Positions 35,533-42,810 of a stretch of DNA of 64,000 bases are shown in pieces (the stretch's first letter is position 1; each line of letters opens with the position of its first letter). The translations under genes and the position numbers were made by a program. Origin of the DNA: Nitrospirales bacterium (lineage in GTDB: Bacteria > Nitrospirota > Nitrospiria > Nitrospirales > UBA8639); assembly GCA_022825885.1 (NCBI GenBank), contig JAJDVY010000021.1:1-64000 (forward strand). The letters run 5' to 3'. The notes under the pieces were generated by a model, which made no database searches, had not been told where the DNA came from, and saw nothing but the letters and a program-made list of their open reading frames with translations.

Positions 35533-35756
35533 TCGGAAGGTACCGACACGAATTTCCGTTCACGGTCGGCGGCAAAGGCCAGACAGGCCTTGATATCTTC
35601 AGGCTCAAGATCAGGAAAATCGGCGAGAATGTGTTGCTCTGTCATGCCCGCAGCAAGATATTCGAGTACATCGTAGACGGTGATCCGGAAGCCTCGAATA
35701 CAAGGTTTTCCCGCTCGTTTTCCCGGTTCTATCGTGATGCGTTCCCGATAAGACAT
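35529..35756 (-). CDS. DUF433 antitoxin
   Basis: The 75-residue protein reads ERITIEPGKRAGKPCIRGFRITVYDVLEYLAAGMTEQHILADFPDLEPEDIKACLAFAADRE, the compact DUF433 winged-helix family. DUF433 proteins regularly pair with DUF5615 toxins as here. The ATG at 35756 gives the usual N-terminus; the four-base overlap couples its translation to the toxin. Confidence 0.85.
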   Translation of the reverse strand: MSYRERITIEPGKRAGKPCIRGFRITVYDVLEYLAAGMTEQHILADFPDLEPEDIKACLAFAADRERKFVSVPSE

Positions 35757-35826
35757 GTTTTTTAGTTTACAAGGGCCATTCTTCGTGGTCAACGATAGAT
35801 GTCTCAGTGCGCCACGAACAGGCTGT

Positions 35827-36339
35827 TCAGTCCTTCATCCTGAGACAAACCGCCTGGAGGCCGATGATGGTCTTGGCGTCCCGGATCTCGCCCGTCTTGA
35901 TACGAGCGACGGCTTGGTCGAGCGGCATTTCGATGATCTCCAGGACTTCATCCGTGCCCAGGTTCTGCATGCCCGGCGAGAGTTCGCGCCCCACGAAAAT
36001 GTGAATGATTTCGTTGGTGAAGCCCGGCGTGGTCAAAAAGCTCAGGAGCGGTTCCAACCGGTTCACCTTGTACCCGGTCTCTTCTTCGACTTCCCGCGCC
36101 GCGCAATCCTTCGGGTCTTCGCCGGGATGCAACTTGCCCGCGGGGATTTCATCAATGAAGCGTCCCACGGCATGACGATATTGCCGGACCATGACCACCG
36201 TCCGGTCGTCTTTCATCGGCACCACGGCCGCGGCGCCGGGATGGGTAATGACCTCAAGGTCGGCCGTGGCCCCATTCGGCAAGGTCACCGTCTCCACGGA
36301 CAGATCGATGATCTTTCCCTTATAGATCGGTTTCTTCAT
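35827..36339 (-). CDS. NUDIX hydrolase, ADP-ribose pyrophosphatase-like
   Basis: The 170-residue protein carries the NUDIX box in the form GKLHPGEDPKDCAAREVEEE followed by TG (Gx5Ex7REVxEExG), preceded by VVMVRQYRHAVGRFIDEIPA, which is typical of ADP-ribose pyrophosphatases. It likely hydrolyses ADP-ribose or similar. It is 39 bases downstream of gcvT on the same strand, suggesting a shared transcript. Confidence 0.88.
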   Translation of the reverse strand: MKKPIYKGKIIDLSVETVTLPNGATADLEVITHPGAAAVVPMKDDRTVVMVRQYRHAVGRFIDEIPAGKLHPGEDPKDCAAREVEEETGYKVNRLEPLLSFLTTPGFTNEIIHIFVGRELSPGMQNLGTDEVLEIIEMPLDQAVARIKTGEIRDAKTIIGLQAVCLRMKD

Positions 36340-36378
36340 CGTGAGCCATGCCCGGCAATCCCGGAACGAACACAAGCC

Positions 36379-37476
36379 TCATGACTTCGGCTTTTTATAA
36401 AACGGCAGGGCCACGACCCGTGCGGGCACGCGCCTGCCTCGAATTTCGACGTCGAACGCCGTGCCGGTCTCGGTATAGGCGGGGTCCACGTACCCCAACC
36501 CAATGCCTTTTTGTAGAATCGGCGAAAGATTCCCGCTGGTCACCGTGCCGATCGCTTTGTCCAGGGCCAACAATGGCATATCGTGCCGAGGCACGGCTTT
36601 TTCGAGTAATTCGAATGCCACCAGGCGCCGGGACGGTCCTTCCCGGACTTGTTGTCTGAGAACGGCCTCGCCGATGAAGGCGCCCTTGGTCAAGCTCACG
36701 ACCCATTTGGCGTTGGCCTCTATGGGGGTCGTGGTTTCGGTCAGGTCATTGCCGTACAACAAATACCCCATATCCAGCCGCAGCAAATCCCGTGCGCCCA
36801 GCCCCGCGGGCTTCAAGCCGAACGCTTCCCCGGCCTGCATCAGTCGATCCCATACGCGGCCAACCTGCGTTGCCGGCACGTACAATTCATATCCCGGCTC
36901 TCCGGTATAGCCGGTCCGCGTCACCAGACACTCGACGCCATTGATCGTCTCTCGCAGACATTTTCGCGGTTTCAGTTCGTCGAGTGACGATTGCACGTGC
37001 GCCTGCAACAGCGACTTGGAGGCAGGCCCTTGCAGCGCCAGTTGGGCCAGATCTTCCGATTGATCGACGATGCGCAGTTCCGCTTGTTCGTCATCCTGGT
37101 GTTGGGACAGCCAACTTCTGATCTTGTCGAGATTGGACGCATTCACACACAGCAGAAATTCTTCCGCACCCAGCCGGTACACGAAAATATCGTCCTTGAC
37201 GCCCCCGTCAGGGTTGCAAATCATCGAGTACTGCGCGCCCATGGGCTCGACGCGCTGCACGTCGTTGGTGGTGACTCGCTGAAGAAAGGGCACTGCTCCG
37301 GGGCCCGCGACGTGCAGGCGTCCCATGTGACTGACGTCGAACAAGCCCGCGGCGGTGCGGACCGCATGATATTCATCGAGGACGCCTGAATACTGCAGGG
37401 GCATGGCCCAGCCGGCAAAATCCACGATTTTGGCCTTCCGGGCCACGTGGGCTTCATACAGGGAAGTTTGCTTCAT
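36379..37476 (-). CDS. gcvT: Aminomethyltransferase (T protein of glycine cleavage)
   Basis: GcvT transfers the aminomethyl group from GcvH to tetrahydrofolate. The 365-residue protein has FAGWAMPLQYSGVLDEYHAVRTAAGLFDVSHMGR, GVKDDIFVYRLG, the folate-site RTGYTGEPGYELYVPA, and GLGARDLLRLDMGYLLYGNDL. The ATG at 37476 is preferred to an in-frame upstream start at 37482. It is separated from gcvP (27815) by about 6 kb and on the other strand. Confidence 0.95.
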   Translation of the reverse strand: MKQTSLYEAHVARKAKIVDFAGWAMPLQYSGVLDEYHAVRTAAGLFDVSHMGRLHVAGPGAVPFLQRVTTNDVQRVEPMGAQYSMICNPDGGVKDDIFVYRLGAEEFLLCVNASNLDKIRSWLSQHQDDEQAELRIVDQSEDLAQLALQGPASKSLLQAHVQSSLDELKPRKCLRETINGVECLVTRTGYTGEPGYELYVPATQVGRVWDRLMQAGEAFGLKPAGLGARDLLRLDMGYLLYGNDLTETTTPIEANAKWVVSLTKGAFIGEAVLRQQVREGPSRRLVAFELLEKAVPRHDMPLLALDKAIGTVTSGNLSPILQKGIGLGYVDPAYTETGTAFDVEIRGRRVPARVVALPFYKKPKS

Positions 37477-37537
37477 ACACACAAAGGATCGGATGCCGGG
37501 CAGGCTTCACACCTCCTCCCGTGAACGGAACGATTCC

Positions 37538-37963
37538 TTACCGGAGATCCAGCAATTCCACCTCAAAAATCAGCGTGGCGTTCGGGGGAATGAGGCCACC
37601 CGCCCCGCGACTGCCGTATCCGAGATGAGACGGAATGATCAATTTGCGTTTCGTTCCGATCTTCATCCCCACGACTCCTTCGTCCCAGCCCTTGATGACG
37701 CGGCCGGCGCCCAACCGAAAAGAAAACGGCTCCCCGCGGTCCACCGAACTATCGAACTTCGTCCCATCTTCCAGCCACCCCGTATAATGGACGAACGCAG
37801 TTTCCCCCACGTGCGCCTCCCGGCCATCGCCCGTCACCAAATCCACGTATTGCAACCCGGACGGCGTCTTGACGGGTTCGGCTCCGAGCACGATTCCCGT
37901 CGATTGCAGACAGAACCATCCACTCACCACGATGACCCATACACACGTTCTGAGGCTTGGCAT
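37538..37963 (-). CDS. Secreted FKBP-type peptidyl-prolyl isomerase
   Basis: A signal peptide (residues 1 to about 28) precedes one FKBP domain: [57 protein letters not shown], and [16 protein letters not shown]. It should speed folding of exported proteins. It is 61 bases upstream of gcvT on the same strand. The start was placed so that the signal begins at the ATG at 37963. Confidence 0.92.
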   Translation of the reverse strand: MPSLRTCVWVIVVSGWFCLQSTGIVLGAEPVKTPSGLQYVDLVTGDGREAHVGETAFVHYTGWLEDGTKFDSSVDRGEPFSFRLGAGRVIKGWDEGVVGMKIGTKRKLIIPSHLGYGSRGAGGLIPPNATLIFEVELLDLR

Positions 37964-38041
37964 TGGCTTTCGTTCCTTTCGTTTTGCTGATGGCCGCACG
38001 TTGTTGCAGCCTGTACCCCAAGGGATGAAAAGGGAACCTCT

Positions 38042-39235
38042 CTATCGATCCGGGAACGGCTCGGCAAACAACGCCACGCTCGCGGTATACCCGTGAATAA
38101 AATTTTTCCCGCCCACCGGTCCGATTTCTCCGGCGGCAAAAAACCCTGCGACCGGAATCCCGTCGGCCTGTCGTTGGAGAGCCGCAATATCATGGTTCGG
38201 TTCGGCGAAGAATCGCCGGCCCCGGCCGTTGCAACTGAACAACAGGGCTCCCTTGAAAGGAGCATTCGGGAAGTCCAGGCGATCCTGGGCCAGCAAGAGA
38301 TTCAAATCTTCACTGGCGGCGCTGGGGTCCCTCACGTGAAATTGAATCGTCTGCCCTTCCTTCACGATATCGGAAATCGCCACGCCCCCGGAGCGTTGGT
38401 CGGCCCCCAGCAGCCCGCGAATGAGAAAATCTCCCCTGCCAAACCGCTCGCGCTGCTCATCAAACGCCACCCCGACCTGCACCGCCATGGCGACCTGTTT
38501 CCCCCGTTCCGGTCCCAAGCGTTCGAGCGTCTCCTGGAGTCGTTCCAGAGTCGGCACGCCGCCCAACTCATACATGATATTCCGTTCAGCCTTGGTCACC
38601 ACGTAACGCTCCCCGATGGGTTGGCAGCCCTGAGACACCAGGGTCCGAATCCACACTGGTCCCCACAGGGCCACGCCAACGAGGCCTTCCTGTACGATCC
38701 CGCCGTTGAACACCAAGCGATTTTCACCCAGATCCGTTCCCCCGCTGGCGACGCCCCCGATCGCGGGTGCACCGGGGCAACGTTCCTCCATGGTTTCAAA
38801 TACGTCTTCGATGGGCGTCGAAAAGGGATCGGCAAAGACCAGGAACGTGGGCCGCTGCGACAAGGATTCCAATTCCGGCGGCCATCCTCCAAGAGTATGG
38901 GAGGATTGGGTATCCTTTTCCTGGAACGTCAAATGAAAGGGGACGACCCGCACCTCAGGCAACTGTGCCGCCCACAAGCTTACCACCGGCGCGTTTTCGT
39001 ATTCCTCGGACGGCCCGATCACGCCTTCGCCCATACAACCGACCATCACTCGGGGGGCTATTTCCCGGTGGAGCGTCTCGACCAGTTCACGTGCGGCCTT
39101 CGCATAATGCGGAGAAAAAAACAGACAGACCAAATCAGGGGAAGTCCGGCCAAACGCCTCCCGCACGGACGCGACCAGCGTCTGCGCCGCCTGCTCTACG
39201 CCCGAATCACGAGCTATGGCTACGTGGAATTGCAT
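38042..39235 (-). CDS. FIST domain protein
   Basis: The 397-residue protein has the FIST_N domain (AAQTLVASVREAFGRTSPDLVCLFFSPHY, MVGCMGEGVIGPSEEYE) and the FIST_C domain (ALLFSCNGRGRRFFAEPNHDIAALQ, IPVAGFFAAGEIGPVGGKNFIHGYTASV). FIST domains are thought to sense small ligands such as amino acids. No output domain is attached. The ATG at 39235 gives the family N-terminus; the region before it holds a TGTACA array. Confidence 0.9.
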   Translation of the reverse strand: MQFHVAIARDSGVEQAAQTLVASVREAFGRTSPDLVCLFFSPHYAKAARELVETLHREIAPRVMVGCMGEGVIGPSEEYENAPVVSLWAAQLPEVRVVPFHLTFQEKDTQSSHTLGGWPPELESLSQRPTFLVFADPFSTPIEDVFETMEERCPGAPAIGGVASGGTDLGENRLVFNGGIVQEGLVGVALWGPVWIRTLVSQGCQPIGERYVVTKAERNIMYELGGVPTLERLQETLERLGPERGKQVAMAVQVGVAFDEQRERFGRGDFLIRGLLGADQRSGGVAISDIVKEGQTIQFHVRDPSAASEDLNLLLAQDRLDFPNAPFKGALLFSCNGRGRRFFAEPNHDIAALQRQADGIPVAGFFAAGEIGPVGGKNFIHGYTASVALFAEPFPDR

Positions 39236-39401
39236 GGGGAACGCAAAAGTGTAGCAGCGGGTTAGCGCGAATGTCCACCGGAAACGCCTGACGATCAGGA
39301 GCCAGCCGGGCTTTCTTTGCTGTGGCTCGAGACGCGTTGTGCCGTGTGTCCGTCCTTGACGTTTGGCAACGCTTTCTATTTTTGTAAAGTTTTCGATAAA
39401 T

Positions 39402-39462
39402 TGTACAATATGTACAATTTGTAAAGTTTTGTACATATTTTACGTTTTGTACATTTTGTACA
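39402..39462. repeat. Array of five TGTACA palindromes in an AT-rich stretch
   Basis: TGTACA occurs at 39402, 39411, 39430, 39448 and 39457, mostly within TTGTACAAT or TTTTGTACA. Spacings are 9, 19, 18 and 9, multiples or near-multiples of 9. It sits about 170 bases upstream of the FIST gene start and could be an operator array. Confidence 0.6.
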
Positions 39463-39479
39463 ATATATAATATTTGTTA

Positions 39480-39745
39480 CATTTTGTAATATTCAAGGAT
39501 CCAGTGTCTTTATTCTTCACGGACGAAGTAAAAAGCAACGACCCTGGATCCCCGATCGGGGTCGGGGATGACGGAAGAAAGGATTGAGGATGACAGAGAG
39601 AGACAACGAATCCTGTCAACGCCTGCCCTGAGTGTCCTGAGCGGAGCCGAAGGAAGTGGAGCGAAGGGAATGACTGAACACAGACAGGAATGACAGAAAG
39701 AAAGGGTGAGGATGACAGGAAAGGCAGCCGTGACCGTTACTGTCG
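39480..39745. repeat. Cluster of dispersed short repeats between FIST and GNAT genes
   Basis: ATCCCCGA and TCGGGGAT form an inverted repeat inside 39542-39574 (CCCTGGATCCCCGA, then TCGGGGATGACGG), related to 33274-33307. TGTCCTGAGCGGAGCCGAAGGA-type sequence lies at 39633-39654, as in the LON-domain gene at 51091. GAATGACAG and GGATGACAG motifs recur. No gene is seen. Confidence 0.6.
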
Positions 39746-39760
39746 TCGAGGCGCAGCCGT

Positions 39761-40252
39761 TCAGGTTTCCGGTCTGGCGGGCAGGATGAAATCAGCTTCA
39801 AAGACTTTGTAGGGTGCCGTTGACAGGCCGGCTTGTGTATAGACTTCCTGGGCCACGGCGTTGTCCCGTTCCACGTAGAGACGGATGCCGGCCACGTCGC
39901 CCCGGCGTGTACCTTCGGCCAACACGTAATCGTACAGGGTTTTGAATACGCCGCGCCGCCGCCAGTCTTCGTGGACGTACACGCTTTGCAGCCACCAGAA
40001 GACCGCGTTCCGCCAATCGCTCCATTCGAAGGTGACCAACAACTGCCCGATGATTGTCCCGGCGGGCCGGTGCTCCATCACCACGTAAAAACCCTTGGCA
40101 GAATCGGCCAGGATCGACTCCACGCCGGACCGGAGGCGGGATCGTTCCAATTGTCTCCCTTCGGTTTCCGATGCGAGCGCCACGTTGAACGTGACTAACG
40201 TCTCGAGATCGCGGGGTTCGGCCAACCGGATATGGAAGTCTGACTGATTCAT
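39761..40252 (-). CDS. GNAT-family N-acetyltransferase
   Basis: The 163-residue protein has the GNAT layout: FHIRLAEPRDLETLVTFN at the start, WLQSVYVHEDWRRRGVFKTLYDYVL, which contains the acetyl-CoA loop RRRGVF, and GIRLYVERDNAVAQEVYTQAGL. It acetylates an unknown amine. The ATG at 40252 is preferred over the in-frame start at 40267. Confidence 0.85.
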   Translation of the reverse strand: MNQSDFHIRLAEPRDLETLVTFNVALASETEGRQLERSRLRSGVESILADSAKGFYVVMEHRPAGTIIGQLLVTFEWSDWRNAVFWWLQSVYVHEDWRRRGVFKTLYDYVLAEGTRRGDVAGIRLYVERDNAVAQEVYTQAGLSTAPYKVFEADFILPARPET

Positions 40253-40300
40253 GGTCGCGGGCTCCAAGAACGTGTCCTCCTACACGATGCTCTCAGCTTC

Positions 40301-40334
40301 TACCTCCCCTTCGCCCCTCCTTACAAAGGAGGGG
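40301..40334. repeat. Dispersed palindromic repeat, CCCCTCCTTACAAAGGAGGGG type
   Basis: A perfect inverted pair CCCCTCCTT and AAGGAGGGG with loop ACA (40314-40334) follows TACCTCCCCTTCG. Its reverse complement matches 57801-57833 almost base for base. Just downstream, 40344-40373 holds a CCTTCGACAAGCTCAGG repeat. Confidence 0.7.
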
Positions 40335-40343
40335 AAAAGAAAC

Positions 40344-40373
40344 CCTTCGACAAGCTCAGGGCAGGGTCCTTCG
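40344..40373. repeat. Dispersed repeat, CCTTCGACAAGCTCAGG type
   Basis: Related by inversion to the CCTGAGCGGAGCCGAAGGA units at 39633 and 51091. The final codons and the stop of the DUF502 gene (ending at 40356) lie inside this repeat. Confidence 0.6.
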
Positions 40374-41003
40374 GGGAGGGTCGGCTTCCAGCCAGCCTTG
40401 GGGCGGTCGATACAGCCCCGCGGAGAATTCCAATTTCATGGCTTCTTCGGGACGCAGCTTGACGCGGTGGATCATTGATGCGCCCACGAACGCCAAATAG
40501 CCCGTAAAGGGGTGGATGGCCGTCGGCACGAACACCATGACGAGTGCATCGTCTTCGGCAATCTGGAGCATCCCGGGCGCGGTGCCCATCAAGAATCCGA
40601 TGGCCCACAGGCCGGTGCGGGGAAACGGGAACACGACCACCGTACTCCGGCCGAATCGTTCCCGGAATTGAAACACGTCGGTCATCCCCTTGAGGGTGTA
40701 ATAGATACTCCTGACCAATGGGATCCGCTCGAACAGGTCCTCCATTCGTTTGACGAAGCGTTGTCCGACAAGGCGCGTGCCCAACATACCCGCCCCCAAG
40801 ATAAGGAGAAACAGGAGCGTGATTCCCGCTCCCGGTATTTCAAACGTCATCACGGGGCCCAGAAGATCCTCCCACAGTCCATCCAACGTCACGAACAACG
40901 TGGAGAGAATCAGGAATGTTCCCCACGCCGGGACCACGACAAAAAGTCCCGCGACGAAATAGCGTTTGAGTTGCTGCAGCCGACTGCGCTTATTCATCGT
41001 CAT
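40356..41003 (-). CDS. DUF502 family membrane protein
   Basis: The 215-residue protein has two N-terminal membrane helices (YFVAGLFVVVPAWGTFLILSTLFV and GAGITLLFLLILGAGMLGTRLVG) and the family signatures ERIPLVRSIYYTLKGMTDVF and VFVPTAIHPFTGYLAFV. The function is not established. A start at 40997 is also possible. The last residues (RRTLP) and the stop are encoded by a dispersed repeat, so the original C-terminus may have been replaced. Confidence 0.88.
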   Translation of the reverse strand: MTMNKRSRLQQLKRYFVAGLFVVVPAWGTFLILSTLFVTLDGLWEDLLGPVMTFEIPGAGITLLFLLILGAGMLGTRLVGQRFVKRMEDLFERIPLVRSIYYTLKGMTDVFQFRERFGRSTVVVFPFPRTGLWAIGFLMGTAPGMLQIAEDDALVMVFVPTAIHPFTGYLAFVGASMIHRVKLRPEEAMKLEFSAGLYRPPQGWLEADPPRRTLP

Positions 41004-41190
41004 TGTCGCCAACCGATACAGCGTTTGCAAACCCGAAGCTGCCGTGTTTGGGCTCCCTCGGGACGGCACACAGGCCGTCCCCTACACTCAAGGGGTGAGT
41101 GATGGTACGTCGCCTTGCAATCCGGTACCCTATTCACTAGTGTATGAAAGACGGTCGTGGAAAACAACTATCCAAACGGGAAGGGAACTC

Positions 41191-41481
41191 ATGAGTCCTG
41201 ACAGCGAGTCCGCCACGGCCATGCCGCTGGACGAGGCGCTTCTGGAGATTTTATGTTGCCCGGAAACCAAGCAGGCGGTGACGATTCTGGATGCCGCCTC
41301 TCTCGACGTCCTGAACCGACGCATTGCGAATGGGGAAGTGCGAAATACGGGGGGGAACCCGGTCAAAGAGCCCCTCGACGGCGGGTTGATCCGTCACGAT
41401 AGAAAGGTGACGTATCCGGTCAGGGAGATGATTCCGATCATGCTCGTTGAGGAAGGGATTCCGACCGACGGCATTCTGTAA
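41191..41481 (+). CDS. Trm112 family protein
   Basis: A 96-residue protein with LDEALLEILCCPETKQAV at the start and YPVREMIPIMLVEEGI at the end, the two signatures of the Trm112/UPF0434 family. Members assist methyltransferases in other lineages; the bacterial role is unclear. GGGAAGGGAACTC precedes the ATG. A CCCG/CGGG stem directly after the stop may be part of a terminator. Confidence 0.85.
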   Translation: MSPDSESATAMPLDEALLEILCCPETKQAVTILDAASLDVLNRRIANGEVRNTGGNPVKEPLDGGLIRHDRKVTYPVREMIPIMLVEEGIPTDGIL

Positions 41482-41511
41482 GCCCGACCGACGGGTCAGT
41501 TGAATGCGGCG

Positions 41512-41566
41512 AGCCCGCATTTCTCACTAGGCTCCGTCGCGAGGAGGCTGGTGAGAAATGCGGGCT
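41512..41566. repeat. Long perfect hairpin, 16-bp arms, 23-base loop
   Basis: AGCCCGCATTTCTCAC (41512-41527) and its exact reverse complement (41551-41566) flank a 23-base loop with further internal symmetry. It lies between the convergent Trm112 gene and a small membrane protein gene whose stop codon is inside the second arm. It may be a bidirectional terminator or a REP-like element. Confidence 0.7.
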
Positions 41567-41814
41567 TAGATTTGTTCCTGCGAATCGGCGGCTCGATCGC
41601 CTTTCCATAACCACCATACCGAACGAAGCACCTGGACGCAGACGTACACCGAAAGTGCGAGCAACAAACCGTAGAGCCACAAGGTGGCGGCCGGCCATTG
41701 GTCCGGGGCGTGCAGCAAGAGGCCGAGAGCGATATGCCCGCCCAACCCCAGGCAGACGGCAAAAATAATCCACTCTCGAATCCAGCGGGATTTGAATTTA
41801 TCCGCGGCAAACAT
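41566..41814 (-). CDS. Small protein with two membrane helices, unknown
   Basis: The 82-residue protein has two hydrophobic segments: IREWIIFAVCLGLGGHIALGLLL (residues 12-34) and LWLYGLLLALSVYVCVQVLRSVWWLW (45-70). Both ends are charged. No family is recognised. Its stop codon lies in the hairpin at 41512-41566. It is the last of three small same-strand genes that follow the nxrBA terminator region. Confidence 0.6.
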   Translation of the reverse strand: MFAADKFKSRWIREWIIFAVCLGLGGHIALGLLLHAPDQWPAATLWLYGLLLALSVYVCVQVLRSVWWLWKGDRAADSQEQI

Positions 41815-41888
41815 GTTCTCTCAGGCCGGCCCGGGCCGTGTCCTCCGTGTGGGCGGGCAACAGGGAAACGCCGGCGCCATGAATACCG

Positions 41889-42257
41889 TCAGACCGGGCT
41901 TTTGGCCGATTCGATTTCCGTCGCCGTAATCAAACTCGTAAGGTAATCGGTCACGAAGATCAACGCTTCTTCCCGTCCGTCCGCCCGCCTGCCTTTTTCC
42001 CGCCGTTGGACGGATAATTCATGATCCAGATCCGATTTGACGTCGCCTAACAGTTTGTGGAGGGAGGGTGTGGTGAGATTCTGGTCCACGTCTTCAAACT
42101 CCTGGCACCGGTCCAGCACCCAATTCAGCCCCTCCACGCGCCCCAAGTACCGGTCATGGTCAGCCGAATCGATCCTGGCCATGGTCGTGGAAAACGCCTG
42201 TGCTTCATAAATCAGGTTGTAAAAACTTGAAATCGCTCGATGTAAAGTTGAGTTCAT
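41889..42257 (-). CDS. Protein of unknown function (122 residues)
   Basis: A helical, charged protein (AISSFYNLIYEAQAFSTTMARIDSADHDRYLGR, EALIFVTDYLTSLITATEIE) without signal or membrane segment. An excellent AGGAGG lies 4 to 9 bases before the ATG at 42257, so it is surely translated. It follows another unknown gene by 46 bases on the same strand, and both lie just beyond the nxrB terminator. Function is unknown. Confidence 0.65.
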   Translation of the reverse strand: MNSTLHRAISSFYNLIYEAQAFSTTMARIDSADHDRYLGRVEGLNWVLDRCQEFEDVDQNLTTPSLHKLLGDVKSDLDHELSVQRREKGRRADGREEALIFVTDYLTSLITATEIESAKSPV

Positions 42258-42303
42258 TGTTCCTCCTACGTTCCTCCCAACACAGGGGTCTCCGGACCAA
42301 GGG

Positions 42304-42633
42304 TCAGGTAAATAGTAACGGATGAAATTCCGCCATAAAACCGTAATACAGCGGAGCAAACTCCTTCAAGCTGTGGGGACTTGTTTCCTTCAAGCGTTTA
42401 AAAAAAAAGATCTGGTGACGGGCTTCAATTTGTTCGAGAATGGCCGAAAGTTGGGGGATGGAAATGGATTTTGAGGGAATACTTAATACGTAATGCACCA
42501 ACCGTTCGACAAATTGCTGTGTCACGTACTCTGTCTCGAGATATTCGTCCGGCACTTTTCCGGTTTCCAGGAGTTCCCAAAAGTGAATAGCCTGAGCTGA
42601 AACAGGAACGGGATCTGGAGGAGCGAGACTCAT
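42304..42633 (-). CDS. Protein of unknown function (109 residues)
   Basis: MSLAPPDPVPVSAQAIHFWELL starts a small helical protein with QFVERLVHYVLSIPSK and EQIEARHQIFFFKRL; no family is recognised. The region before the start is relatively AT-rich and could hold its own promoter, since the strong terminator at 42764-42787 separates it from nxrB. It pairs with the 122-residue gene downstream. Confidence 0.6.
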   Translation of the reverse strand: MSLAPPDPVPVSAQAIHFWELLETGKVPDEYLETEYVTQQFVERLVHYVLSIPSKSISIPQLSAILEQIEARHQIFFFKRLKETSPHSLKEFAPLYYGFMAEFHPLLFT

Positions 42634-42754
42634 GGTGTTGGAATCGCTTCTTTCATGACAGTGTCTGCTACGCGCCAAATATCTCTTTAGGATACACCAT
42701 TTAGATCGGGAATCTAAGCAATTTTTTGATGACGTTCCGCAGACAAGGCCGTTC

Positions 42755-42793
42755 AAAAAAAAAGCCGGAGGTCCGAAAACCTCCGGCTTTTTT
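42755..42793. terminator. Strong intrinsic terminator of nxrBA
   Basis: GCCGGAGGT (42764-42772) and ACCTCCGGC (42779-42787) form a 9-bp GC-rich stem with a six-base loop. A run of nine A before it and six T after it makes it work in both directions. It lies 18 bases past the nxrB stop on the minus strand. Confidence 0.92.
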
Positions 42794-42810
42794 CATACCC
42801 TACCAGGCTC

